A DNA stretch of 64,000 nt from Streptomyces shenzhenensis (GTDB taxonomy: Bacteria; Actinomycetota; Actinomycetes; Streptomycetales; Streptomycetaceae): positions 124,001 to 188,000 of the forward strand of contig NZ_PENI01000012.1 of the NCBI RefSeq assembly GCF_003688995.1, given 5' to 3'. Both the position numbers and the translations under genes were made by a program. How positions within the stretch are numbered: position 1 is the stretch's first letter; the number at the start of each line of letters is the position of its first letter. The notes beneath the pieces were generated by a model. The model was not told where the DNA came from. It was given only the letters and a program-made list of their open reading frames with translations, and ran no database searches. Below are positions 17,507 through 25,661 of the stretch, one piece after another.

Positions 17507-18478
17507 GTGAAAGTCGCAGTCCTCGGCGCCGGTGCGATCGGCGCCTATGTCGGTGCCGCGCTCCACCGCGCCGGCGCCGATGTGCATCTCATCGCCCGTG
17601 GACCGCATCTGGCGGCCATGAGGCAGTACGGAGTACGGGTGCTGAGCCCGCGCGGCGACTTCACCGCGCACGCCCACGCCACCGACGACCCGGTCGAGGT
17701 CGGCCCGGTCGACTATGTCTTCCTGGGTCTGAAGGCCAACTCGTACGCGGCGTGCGGGCCGCTGATCGGACCGCTGTTGCATGAGCGGACGGCCGTGGTC
17801 GCGGCCCAGAACGGCATCCCCTGGTGGTACTTCCACCGTCACGGCGGCCCCTACGACGGCCACCGCGTGGAGAGCGTGGATCCCGGCGGCGCGGTCAGTG
17901 CGGTGCTCGCGCCCGAACGGGCCGTCGGCTGTGTCGTCTACGCCGCCACCGAGCTCGAAGGACCGGGCGTGGTACGGCACTTGGAGGGCACCCGGTTCTC
18001 GATCGGCGAGCCCGACCGCAGCGTCTCGGCGCGCTGTACGGACCTCGGCGAGGCCATGCGGGCCGGCGGTCTGAAGTGCCCGGTCGAGCCGGAACTGCGC
18101 AACGATATCTGGCTCAAGCTGCTCGGCAACATCTCGTTCAACCCGATCAGCGCCCTGGCCCGGGCCACGATGCGGCAGATGTGCCGGCACGGCGGCACCC
18201 GCCGGGTCATCGAGATCATGATGCGCGAGACCCTCTCGGTCGCCGAGGCCCTCGGCTGCGAGGTCGGGGTCTCCATCGAACGGCGGCTCGCGGGCGCGGA
18301 GCGCGTCGGCGACCACCGCACCTCCACGCTCCAGGACCTGGAGCGCGGCAAGCCGCTGGAACTCGACGTGCTGCTCGCGGCCGTCGTCGAACTGGCGGAG
18401 ATCACCGGCGTGGAGGTGCCCACCCTGCGCACCGTGCACGCCATCTCGGACCTGCTCGCGCTGAGGAGCGCCGCATGA
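17507..18478 (+). CDS. 2-dehydropantoate 2-reductase family protein
   Basis: 323-aa NADPH-dependent reductase of the ketopantoate reductase (PanE/ApbA) family. The GTG at 17507 is used: ACGGAG is 8 nt upstream and it gives the canonical VKVAVLGAGAIGAYVGAALH Rossmann start. The central QNGIPWWYF and the KLLGNISFNPISAL segment hold the usual catalytic Lys/Asn region. It is the first gene of the divergent operon and overlaps the formate dehydrogenase gene by 4 nt (ATGA). Coenzyme A synthesis does not explain that coupling. Reduction of another 2-oxo acid, for example one arising in oxalate/glyoxylate metabolism, is a plausible alternative. Confidence 0.85.
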   Translation: MKVAVLGAGAIGAYVGAALHRAGADVHLIARGPHLAAMRQYGVRVLSPRGDFTAHAHATDDPVEVGPVDYVFLGLKANSYAACGPLIGPLLHERTAVVAAQNGIPWWYFHRHGGPYDGHRVESVDPGGAVSAVLAPERAVGCVVYAATELEGPGVVRHLEGTRFSIGEPDRSVSARCTDLGEAMRAGGLKCPVEPELRNDIWLKLLGNISFNPISALARATMRQMCRHGGTRRVIEIMMRETLSVAEALGCEVGVSIERRLAGAERVGDHRTSTLQDLERGKPLELDVLLAAVVELAEITGVEVPTLRTVHAISDLLALRSAA

Positions 18479-20394
18479 GGAAACGGCAACCGAAGACCTA
18501 CACCCGGCTCACCCACCCGCTCGTCCGCGACCGGCGCGACGAGCCCTTCCGGCAGGCGAGCTGGGAGGAGGCGCTGGAGCGCACCGCCCGGGGGCTGCGG
18601 CGCAACCGCGGCGCCTTCGGCATGTTCTCCTGCGCCCGGGCGACCAACGAGATGAACTACGTGGCGCAGAAGTTCGCCCGTGTGGTGATGGGCACCAACA
18701 ACGTCGACTCGTGCAACCGCACCTGTCACGCCCCGAGCGTGGCCGGTCTGTCGGCCGCGTTCGGCTCCGGTGGCGGGACGTCCTCCTACGCGGAGATCGA
18801 GCACACCGATGTCATCGTGATGTGGGGCTCCAACGCCCGCTTCGCGCACCCGATCTTCTTCCAGCACGTACTGAAGGGGATCAGGAACGGCGCCCGGATG
18901 TACGCGGTCGACCCGCGCCGCACCTCCACCGCCGAGTGGGCGGAGAGCTGGCTCGGCCTCAACGTCGGCACGGACATCCCGATGGCGCACGCGATCGGCC
19001 GCGAGATCATCCGCGCGGGGCTGGCCAACGAGGCGTTCATCGAGCGGGCGACCTCCGGCTTCGACGAGTACCAGGCCCTCGTCGAGCCCTGGACGCTGTC
19101 CCTCGCCGAGCAGGTGACCGGTGTACCGGCCGGCGCGATACGGGAGTTGGCGCATGCCTACGCCCGCGCCGAGCGCGCCCAGCTGTGCTGGACACTCGGC
19201 ATCACCGAGCACCACAACGGCACCGACAACGTCCGCGCGCTGATCAACCTCTCCCTGCTCACCGGCCACGTCGGCCGCTACGGCTCGGGGCTGCAGCCGC
19301 TGCGCGGCCAGAACAACGTGCAGGGCGGCGGCGACATGGGGGCCATCCCCAACCGGCTGCCCGGCTTCCAGGACATCCTCGACCCGGACGTCCGGCTGAA
19401 GTTCGAGTCGGCCTGGGACACCGTCATCCAGCCGCACTACGGGCTCAATCTGACGGAGATGTTCGAGGCGATGGAGGAGGGCACGCTGCGGGCCGTCTAC
19501 TGCATCGGCGAGAACCCGGCCCAGTCGGAGGCCGACAACGAGCAGGCCGTGCGGCGGATGACGGAGCTGGACTTCCTGGTCGTACAGGACATCTTCCTGA
19601 CGAGGACGGCCGAACTGGCGGACGTGGTCCTGCCCGCGACCGCCGGCTGGGCGGAGACCGACGGCACGACCACCAACAGCGAGCGGCGGGTGCAGCGGGT
19701 ACGCCGGGCCGTCACCCCGCCCGGCGAGGCGCGCGAGGACATCGACATCATCTGCGAACTGGCCGGGCGGCTCGGCCACGACTGGAAGTACGCCGACGCC
19801 GAGGCCGTGTGGAACGAGCTGCGGTCGGTCTCCCCGGACCACTACGGGATGACGTACCGGCGGCTGACCGAGCACCAGGGCATCCAGTGGCCGTGCCCGA
19901 GCACCGACCGGCTCGAACCGGCCTATCTGCACGGCCGGTTGTGGGAGCCGGATCCGGCGCGGCGGGGCCGGCTCGCGCCGTTCGGGATCGTGCGGCACGA
20001 CCCGCCGGTCGACCTGACCGACGAGGAGTACCCGATCCGGCTCACCACCGGACGACGGCTCGACTCGTACAACACGGGTGTGCAGAGCGGTGGTTTCGCC
20101 TCGCCGCTGCGCCGTGGCGAGTACATCGAGCTGTGCCCGGAGGACGCCGAGCGGCACGGGGTCGTCGTCGGCGAGCGGGTCCGGGTGAGCTCGCGGCGCG
20201 GCGCGGTCGTGGCACCAGTGTGGATCGACACCGCCCTGCGCCCCGGGCTCGCCTTCATGACCATGCACTTCCCCGACGAGGTGGACACCAACCAGCTGAC
20301 GATCGAGGCCAACTGCCCCATCGCGGGGACGGCGGAGTTCAAGGCGTCGGCGATCCGGATCGAGAAGCTGCCGATCACCACGACCGTCGGCTGA
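18475..20394 (+). CDS. Formate dehydrogenase catalytic (Mo-bisMGD) fragment, lacking the N-terminal Fe-S region
   Basis: 639-aa molybdopterin oxidoreductase corresponding to the C-terminal two thirds of NAD-linked formate dehydrogenase alpha subunits (FdsA/FdhA). The active-site SCNRTCHAPSVAGL places the Mo ligand at Cys84 with the catalytic His85 next to it, so this is a Cys rather than a selenocysteine enzyme. Further signatures are MWGSNARFAHPI, VDPRRTSTAEW, GQNNVQGGGDMGAIPN and the C-terminal molydopterin-dinucleotide-binding domain (RLTTGRRLDSYNTG ... EANCPIAGTAEFKAS). The family's N-terminal 2Fe-2S, 4Fe-4S and Mo-proximal 4Fe-4S domains are absent here but encoded by the gene at 22267. 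Both must assemble for activity, together with the NuoEF-like diaphorase. Confidence 0.9.
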   Translation: MRKRQPKTYTRLTHPLVRDRRDEPFRQASWEEALERTARGLRRNRGAFGMFSCARATNEMNYVAQKFARVVMGTNNVDSCNRTCHAPSVAGLSAAFGSGGGTSSYAEIEHTDVIVMWGSNARFAHPIFFQHVLKGIRNGARMYAVDPRRTSTAEWAESWLGLNVGTDIPMAHAIGREIIRAGLANEAFIERATSGFDEYQALVEPWTLSLAEQVTGVPAGAIRELAHAYARAERAQLCWTLGITEHHNGTDNVRALINLSLLTGHVGRYGSGLQPLRGQNNVQGGGDMGAIPNRLPGFQDILDPDVRLKFESAWDTVIQPHYGLNLTEMFEAMEEGTLRAVYCIGENPAQSEADNEQAVRRMTELDFLVVQDIFLTRTAELADVVLPATAGWAETDGTTTNSERRVQRVRRAVTPPGEAREDIDIICELAGRLGHDWKYADAEAVWNELRSVSPDHYGMTYRRLTEHQGIQWPCPSTDRLEPAYLHGRLWEPDPARRGRLAPFGIVRHDPPVDLTDEEYPIRLTTGRRLDSYNTGVQSGGFASPLRRGEYIELCPEDAERHGVVVGERVRVSSRRGAVVAPVWIDTALRPGLAFMTMHFPDEVDTNQLTIEANCPIAGTAEFKASAIRIEKLPITTTVG

Positions 20395-20437
20395 CCGAAC
20401 CGCTCACCCCCGCAACCTGTCCAAGTGAGGTGACCTG

Positions 20438-22270
20438 GTGGATCTGCACTTCGGCGACAGCAAGCCGACGGACGAGGAACGGGCGGCCGTCGACGCCCTG
20501 CTCGGCCCCCCGGAGTCCTCCTGGGAGGGCGCCGCCCGGGACGAGATGAGGACCGAGGATCTGAGGTGGGCACGCGGCGGCCGGAGGGCCCGCGAACGCC
20601 GCGACCTGCTGTTGCCGGGGCTGCACGCGATCAACGACCGGATCGGCTGGATCAGCGACGGCGCCCTCGGCTACCTGTGCCGGCGGCTGACGGTGCCACC
20701 GGCCGAGGCGTACGGCGTCGCCACCTTCTACGCCCTGTTCTCCGTCCGGCCACGCCCGGCGACCGTGCTCCACGTCTGCACCGACCTGGCCTGCGCCGCC
20801 GCCGGGGCGCAGGAGCTGGGTGCCGGGATCGAGTCGCGGCTCGGGCCGGGCAGCGGGGTGAGCGTCGCGCGCTCCCCCTGCCTCGGCCTGTGCGAACGGG
20901 CACCGGCCGCCCTCGCGATCCGGGCCGGTGACCCGGTGCGTACGGCGGTGTCGGCGCCGGCGACGGTGGCAGCGGCCGTCCTCGCCGCGACCGCCCCCGA
21001 CTCGGCGCCCGAGGAGCCGCCCGCCGCCCTCGCGGTCCCGCAGGCCGGCGACCCGTCACTGCTGCTGCTGCGCCGCGTCGGCGTGGTCGACCCGGCGTCG
21101 CTGGACGACTACCGCGCCCACGACGGCTACGCCGCCCTGCGCCGGGCCTTCGCGCTCGGGCCCGCCGGGGTGATCCGCGAGGTCACCGACTCCGGGCTGG
21201 TCGGGCGCGGCGGCGCCGCCTTCCCCACCGGCCGCAAGTGGCAGGCCACGGCGTCCCAGCCCGACCGGCCGCACTACCTGGTGTGCAACGCGGACGAGTC
21301 CGAGCCCGGCACCTTCAAGGACCGGGTGATCATGGAGGGCGATCCGTACGCGCTGATCGAGGCGATGACGATCGCCGCGTACGCGATCGGCGCGCACCGT
21401 GGCTTCCTCTATCTGCGCGGCGAGTACCCGCGCGCGCTGCGCCGCCTGGAGCACGCCGTCGCCCAGGCCCGTGCGCGCGGCTTTCTCGGCGACGACATCC
21501 TCGGCCAGGGTTTCGCCTTCGACATCGAGATCCGGCGGGGCGCGGGCGCGTACATCTGCGGCGAGGAGACGGCCCTGTTCAACTCGGTCGAGGGCTACCG
21601 CGGCGAGCCGCGCGCCAAGCCGCCGTTCCCGGTGGAGAAGGGCCTGTTCGGCAAGCCGACCGTCGAGAACAACGTGGAGACCCTGGTCAACGTGGTACCG
21701 ATCCTGACCATGGGCGCCCCGGCGTACGCGGCGCTCGGCACGGGGACGTCCACCGGGCCGAAGCTGTTCTGCGTGTCGGGAAGCGTGGCCAGGCCCGGCG
21801 TCTACGAGCTGCCGTTCGGGGCGACGCTCGGCGAGCTGCTCACGCTGGCCGGGGTGCGGGACGGGCTGCGCGCGGTGCTGCTCGGCGGGGCGGCGGGCGG
21901 CTTCGTACGGCCCGACGAACTCGGCATCCCGCTCACCTTCGAGGGCACCCGGGAGGCGGGCACGACCCTCGGCTCCGGTGTCGTGCTGGCCTTCGACGAC
22001 ACGGTGCCGCTGCCCCGGCTGCTGCTGCGCATCGCCGAGTTCTTCCGCGACGAGTCCTGCGGGCAGTGCGTGCCGTGCCGGGTCGGCACCGTACGGCAGG
22101 AGGAGGCGCTGCACCGGATCGTGGCGCGCACGGGCGCCGACGCCGCCGGTGACATCGCCCTGCTGCGCGAGGTCGGCCGCGCGATGCGGGACGCCTCGAT
22201 CTGCGGTCTCGGACAGACCGCGTGGAACGCCGTGGAATCCGCCATCGACCGTCTGGGGGCGTACGAATGA
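20438..22270 (+). CDS. NuoE-NuoF fusion, NAD-linked formate dehydrogenase diaphorase subunit
   Basis: 610-aa electron-output subunit. Residues about 1-160 form a NuoE/thioredoxin-like 2Fe-2S domain (ligands Cys114, Cys119, Cys148, Cys152). Residues about 205-600 form a NuoF-like domain: GLVGRGGAAFPTGRKW binds NADH, CNADESEPGTFKDR binds FMN, GAYICGEETALFNSVEG is conserved, and SCGQCVPCRVGT with SICGLGQTAWNAV supplies a 4Fe-4S cluster. The GTG start follows GAGGTGA. It sits between the two halves of the split catalytic subunit and overlaps the second by 4 nt. It would pass electrons from formate to NAD+. In FdsGBA-type enzymes the NuoE-like part is usually a separate subunit. Confidence 0.9.
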   Translation: MDLHFGDSKPTDEERAAVDALLGPPESSWEGAARDEMRTEDLRWARGGRRARERRDLLLPGLHAINDRIGWISDGALGYLCRRLTVPPAEAYGVATFYALFSVRPRPATVLHVCTDLACAAAGAQELGAGIESRLGPGSGVSVARSPCLGLCERAPAALAIRAGDPVRTAVSAPATVAAAVLAATAPDSAPEEPPAALAVPQAGDPSLLLLRRVGVVDPASLDDYRAHDGYAALRRAFALGPAGVIREVTDSGLVGRGGAAFPTGRKWQATASQPDRPHYLVCNADESEPGTFKDRVIMEGDPYALIEAMTIAAYAIGAHRGFLYLRGEYPRALRRLEHAVAQARARGFLGDDILGQGFAFDIEIRRGAGAYICGEETALFNSVEGYRGEPRAKPPFPVEKGLFGKPTVENNVETLVNVVPILTMGAPAYAALGTGTSTGPKLFCVSGSVARPGVYELPFGATLGELLTLAGVRDGLRAVLLGGAAGGFVRPDELGIPLTFEGTREAGTTLGSGVVLAFDDTVPLPRLLLRIAEFFRDESCGQCVPCRVGTVRQEEALHRIVARTGADAAGDIALLREVGRAMRDASICGLGQTAWNAVESAIDRLGAYE

Positions 22271-23127
22271 CCGTCACACCGCTGGGGATCCCCCGCCGGC
22301 TGCTGGAGTTCACCGTCGACGGCGCGCCGGTGCGGGTGCCGGAGGGCTCGACCGTCCTGGACGCCTGCCGGGCCGCCGGGAAGGACGTCCCGACCCTCTG
22401 CCAGGGCGACACGCTGCGGCCCAAGAACGCCTGCCGGGTGTGCGTGGTCGAGGTCGAGGGCGCACGCACCCTGGTGCCCGCCTGCTCGCGCCGGGCCGAG
22501 CCGGGCATGGTGGTGCACACGGACACCGAGCGGGCCCGGCACAGCCGCAGGATCGTCCTGGAGCTGCTCGCGTCCTCGGTCGACCTGTCCACCACCCCGA
22601 GGGCCGCGGAGTGGATCGAGGAGTACGGGGCGGAGCCGGACCGCTTCGGCCCGGACGCGGCCCGCCTGGACGAGGAACCGAGGATCGACAACGATCTGTA
22701 CGTGCGCGACTACGACAAGTGCATCCTGTGCTACAAGTGCGTCGACGCGTGCGGTGACCAGTGGCAGAACACCTTCGCGATCTCGGTCGCCGGGCGCGGC
22801 TTCGACGCCCGGATCGCGGTCGAGCACGACGCCCCGCTCACCGACTCGGCCTGCGTGTACTGCGGAAACTGCATCGAGGTGTGCCCGACGGGAGCACTGT
22901 CGTTCAAGTCGGAGTTCGACATGCGCGCGGCGGGTATCTGGAACGAGTCGGCGCAGACCGAGACGACCACGGTGTGCGCCTACTGCGGAGTAGGCTGCAA
23001 CCTCACTCTGCACGTACAGGACAATGAGATCGTGAAGGTCACCTCACCGCACGACAATCCGGTGACCCACGGCAATCTCTGCATCAAGGGCCGATTCGGC
23101 TACCAGCACGTACAGAACCGGGGCTGA
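22267..23127 (+). CDS. Formate dehydrogenase Fe-S subunit (the detached N-terminal third of FdhA)
   Basis: 286-aa iron-sulfur protein. A plant-type 2Fe-2S domain has Cys45, 56, 59 and 73. Two 4Fe-4S clusters follow at Cys152/155/158/162 and Cys196/199/202/206. The C-terminus is a Mo-proximal 4Fe-4S domain (CAYCGVGCN, Cys237/240/244, and Cys272 in NLCIKGRFGYQHVQNRG). The order is exactly that of the first 290 residues of FdsA, and it ends where the catalytic fragment at 18475 begins. It probably binds that fragment in trans. The ATGA overlap with the NuoEF gene ensures coupled translation, and fdhD follows after 7 nt. Confidence 0.9.
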   Translation: MTVTPLGIPRRLLEFTVDGAPVRVPEGSTVLDACRAAGKDVPTLCQGDTLRPKNACRVCVVEVEGARTLVPACSRRAEPGMVVHTDTERARHSRRIVLELLASSVDLSTTPRAAEWIEEYGAEPDRFGPDAARLDEEPRIDNDLYVRDYDKCILCYKCVDACGDQWQNTFAISVAGRGFDARIAVEHDAPLTDSACVYCGNCIEVCPTGALSFKSEFDMRAAGIWNESAQTETTTVCAYCGVGCNLTLHVQDNEIVKVTSPHDNPVTHGNLCIKGRFGYQHVQNRG

Positions 23128-23134
23128 GGACGAC

Positions 23135-24022
23135 ATGGGACGAGTCACGGAACGACGCAAGGTGATCCGGATCCGCGACGGGGCGGTCAGCGCCCGGCCG
23201 GACACGCTCGTCGCCGAGGAGCCGCTGGAGATCAGGCTCAACGGCAGATCCCTCGCGATCACCATGCGCACCCCCGGCGACGACTTCGCGCTGGCCGCCG
23301 GGTTCCTGGTCAGCGAGGGCGTCCTGGCCACCGCCGCCGATCTGCAGAACATCGTGTACTGCGCGGGCGCGACGGATGGGGGCACCTCCCTGTCCGAGCG
23401 CAGTCGAGGACTTGGGGGAGGCTCGAACACGTACAACGTGGTGGACGTGCGGACGGCGCCGGGCGTCGTGCTGCCCGACATCACGCTGGAGCGGAACGTG
23501 TACACGACCTCGTCCTGCGGGCTGTGCGGCAAGGCGAGCCTGGACGCGGTGCGCACGACGGCCCGCTGGCCGATAGCCGACACTCCCCCGGTCCGGGTGG
23601 ACCCCGAGCTGCTCGCGAGCCTCCCCGACCGGCTGCGTGCCGCCCAGCGGGTGTTCGACCGGACCGGGGGGCTGCACGCGGCGGCCCTGTTCACCGAGGA
23701 CGGGGAGCTGCTGGACGTACGGGAGGACGTGGGCCGGCACAACGCGGTCGACAAGCTGGTCGGCCGCGCCCTGCAGAGCGGGGCCCTGCCGCTGTCCCGG
23801 TCGATCCTGCTGGTGTCCGGCCGGGCCTCCTTCGAGCTGGCGCAGAAGGCCGTGATGGCGGGCATCCCGGTGCTGGCCGCGGTCTCGGCGCCGTCGTCGC
23901 TGGCGGTGGACCTGGCCGCCGAGACGGGACTGACCCTGGTGGGTTTCCTGCGGGGCAGCTCCATGAACGTGTACGCGGGGGAGGACCGCGTCGCTCTGCG
24001 GACCGCGGCCGCCCAGGGCTGA
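23135..24022 (+). CDS. fdhD: FdhD, formate dehydrogenase sulfurtransferase
   Basis: 295-aa accessory protein that transfers sulfur to the Mo-bisMGD cofactor before its insertion into formate dehydrogenase. Typical sequence is present: EEPLEIRLNG, MRTPGDDFALAAGFLVSEG, SSCGLCGKASLDAV (Cys128 and Cys131, the persulfide-relay pair), and REDVGRHNAVDKLVG. Residues about 82-96 (GGTSLSERSRGLGGG) are an in-frame insert between INVYCAGAT-like and SNTYNVV family blocks, encoded by a copy of dispersed repeat R2. It is the last gene of the operon. The insert falls in what should be a surface loop, so function may be retained. Confidence 0.93.
   Translation: MGRVTERRKVIRIRDGAVSARPDTLVAEEPLEIRLNGRSLAITMRTPGDDFALAAGFLVSEGVLATAADLQNIVYCAGATDGGTSLSERSRGLGGGSNTYNVVDVRTAPGVVLPDITLERNVYTTSSCGLCGKASLDAVRTTARWPIADTPPVRVDPELLASLPDRLRAAQRVFDRTGGLHAAALFTEDGELLDVREDVGRHNAVDKLVGRALQSGALPLSRSILLVSGRASFELAQKAVMAGIPVLAAVSAPSSLAVDLAAETGLTLVGFLRGSSMNVYAGEDRVALRTAAAQG
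23377..23424 (+). repeat. Repeat family R2 copy inside fdhD
   Basis: Hairpin-forming repeat with a left arm TGGGGGCACCTCCC, core GTCCGAGCGCAGTCGAGGAC and right end TTGGGGGAG. It matches the copies at 25065 and 54556. It lies wholly inside the fdhD reading frame and adds about 15 codons without disrupting it. Confidence 0.8.
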
Positions 24023-24043
24023 CACCGGCTCACCGCGACACGG

Positions 24044-24095
24044 TGGCGGGGCCCCGACCGGCGGGGAGCGCCCCCTGCGCCGCAGGGGCCCCGCC
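24044..24095. terminator. Convergent hairpin between fdhD and the LysR gene
   Basis: A perfect 11-bp inverted repeat (ggcggggcccc / ggggccccgcc) encloses a second small hairpin (cccctg...cagggg). It lies between two convergent stops and could terminate both transcripts. There is no clear T-tract. Confidence 0.55.
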
Positions 24096-24115
24096 GTGCC
24101 CCGCCGCCGTGCGCC

Positions 24116-24937
24116 TCAGGCGCGCTCCCGTGCCGTGCGGGCGAACTCGGTGATCAGGGGTGAGCGGTGGCTCGCCGCCCAGGCGAGGAACACCTGGTCC
24201 GGCTCGGCGTCGCGTACGGGCACACAGGTGATGTCGGGCCGGGAGTACTGCTCGGCGACCGAGGCCGGCACGAGGGTGATGCCGGTGCCCGCCGCCACGC
24301 ACTCGGACTTCTCCTCCTCCTCGACGGTGCGGATCGGCACGTCGTCGGGGAGCGGGTCGGCGTGGCGCAGCCACCGCTCCCCCGCCAGGTCGGCGAGGGC
24401 GAGGTCCCGCCTGCCGGCCAGCCGGTGCCGCGCGGGCAGCATCGCCACCCGGTCCTCCGTGAACAGCGGCAGCAGGGTGAGCCCCCGCTCGTGGACCGGG
24501 CGGCGCACATAGGCCAGGTCGACCGTGCCGTCCAGGATCAGCCGCTCCTGGTCGTACCGCTCGACGCGGCGGGCGTGCACCGCCACGTCGGGGTGGGCGG
24601 CGCCGAAGGCCCGCAGCACGGGGGTGACGGCCACGCCAGCCCGGAAGCCGACGACCAGCCGCCGCGGTCCGCGTGCGGCCCTGCGCACCCGGCGCCGGGT
24701 GGCGTCCGCGGCGGCCAGCAACTGCCGTGCGTCGTCGAGGAGTTGACGGCCCGCCGGGGTGAGGGTCACGCCGTGGCTGTCCCGTTCGAAGAGGGGGGCG
24801 TCCAGGTCCTTCTCCAGGGCCCGGATCTGGCGGCTCAGCACGGGCTGGGTGATGTGCAGGCGCTCGGCCGCCCGCCCGAAGTGCAGTTGTTCGGCGACCG
24901 CCGTGAAGTAGCGGACCTTCCGCAGGTCGAGGTCCAT
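24116..24937 (-). CDS. LysR-family transcriptional regulator
   Basis: 273-aa LTTR. The helix-turn-helix is at residues about 5-65 (VRYFTAVAEQLHFGRAAERL, LSRQIRALEKDLDAPLFER). The effector domain follows (VVGFRAGVAVTPVLRAFGAA, CVAAGTGITLVPASVAEQY). It is slightly shorter than the usual 290-310 aa. GGAAGG precedes the ATG. It is convergent with fdhD, and the only sequence upstream is repeat and decayed SDR remnants, so its target is not obvious. It may have regulated the lost dehydrogenase. Confidence 0.9.
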   Translation of the reverse strand: MDLDLRKVRYFTAVAEQLHFGRAAERLHITQPVLSRQIRALEKDLDAPLFERDSHGVTLTPAGRQLLDDARQLLAAADATRRRVRRAARGPRRLVVGFRAGVAVTPVLRAFGAAHPDVAVHARRVERYDQERLILDGTVDLAYVRRPVHERGLTLLPLFTEDRVAMLPARHRLAGRRDLALADLAGERWLRHADPLPDDVPIRTVEEEEKSECVAAGTGITLVPASVAEQYSRPDITCVPVRDAEPDQVFLAWAASHRSPLITEFARTARERA

Positions 24938-25064
24938 GGCCGTCCTTCCGCCGTCGCGGTGACGATGCCCTCAGAGTATCGCCGCGCCCGGAAGAGGTTT
25001 TGGACGGCGAGGTCCTGTCGTCACATTCCCGTCGTCCGCCCGGAGGGCGGGCCCTGCGGCGTCG

Positions 25065-25110
25065 TGGGGGGTCCCCCCCTGGTCGAGCGGAGCCGAGAGC
25101 TTGGGGGAGC
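25065..25110 (+). repeat. Repeat family R2 copy, intergenic
   Basis: GGGGGGTCCCCCC inverted repeat followed by TGGTCGAGCGGAGCCGAGAG and CTTGGGGGAGC. It is the best-preserved R2 copy in the window and lies immediately upstream of the SDR remnant. Confidence 0.8.
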
Positions 25111-25179
25111 GTGCTCTCGGTGTGCCGGGCGCGGGCCCTCGTACTGGACGTACTCGGGCCTGTGTCCGGTGCGGCGAGT

Positions 25180-25446
25180 CGGGGTGCCCCCTGCTCCACC
25201 AGTGTCGCCGCGAGCCTGTGCGGCGCGATGGAGTCGCTCACCCGGGCGCCGGCCCTGGAGTTGGCCCCGCTCCGGGTGGATGTGGTCTGCCCCGGCCTGG
25301 TGCGCACCGACCTGTGGCGGGAGATGCCCCAGGATGACCGGGCCGGACTGTTCGAGTCGAGCGCCGCCGCGCTGCCCGTCGGCCGGGCGGGCACCCCGGA
25401 GGACGTCGCCGAGGCGTATCTGTATCTCCTCCGCCGTGATCCTGAC
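25180..25446 (+). pseudogene. Short-chain dehydrogenase remnant (C-terminal half, no N-terminus)
   Basis: One frame encodes the second half of a classical SDR: ELAPLRVDVVCPGLVRTDLW, then ALPVGRAGTPEDVAEAYLYL. The NAD-binding Rossmann half and the catalytic Tyr-xxx-Lys are missing, and the final TGxxxxVDGG strand is replaced by unrelated sequence. Intact relatives are about 235-250 aa. It begins just after an R2 repeat copy, so the repeat may mark the deletion junction. No product is expected. Confidence 0.75.
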
Positions 25447-25450
25447 CGGC

Positions 25451-25522
25451 TCAGACCAGCAGCCCGCCGCCGTCCACGACCACCACCGAACCGGTGCTGT
25501 ACCCGCCGCGCATCAACCGCAC
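25451..25522 (-). pseudogene. Inverted C-terminal tail of a short-chain dehydrogenase
   Basis: On the minus strand the last 23 codons before a stop read VRLMRGGYSTGSVVVVDGGG then LLV, the typical SDR ending. This is the piece missing from the plus-strand remnant that stops a few bases away. The two abut tail to tail, as after a small inversion. No coding context remains upstream of it. Confidence 0.65.
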
Positions 25523-25661
25523 GCCGACAGGCCCGCGCACGGGGCGCGTTCGGCGGCCGACAGCGAGTGAGGGGCGCACGCCCCTGCGCCCGGCGCCCCC
25601 CGAACGGACCACAGTTCTTGTGAGCCGCCGCGGACCCCAACTAACGTCTGAAGCATGCACG

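Noticed and set aside
24116..24937. Assigning this LysR gene as regulator of the formate dehydrogenase operon
   Set aside because: It is convergent with fdhD, not divergent from the operon promoter, and a GntR regulator with matching sites is a better candidate.
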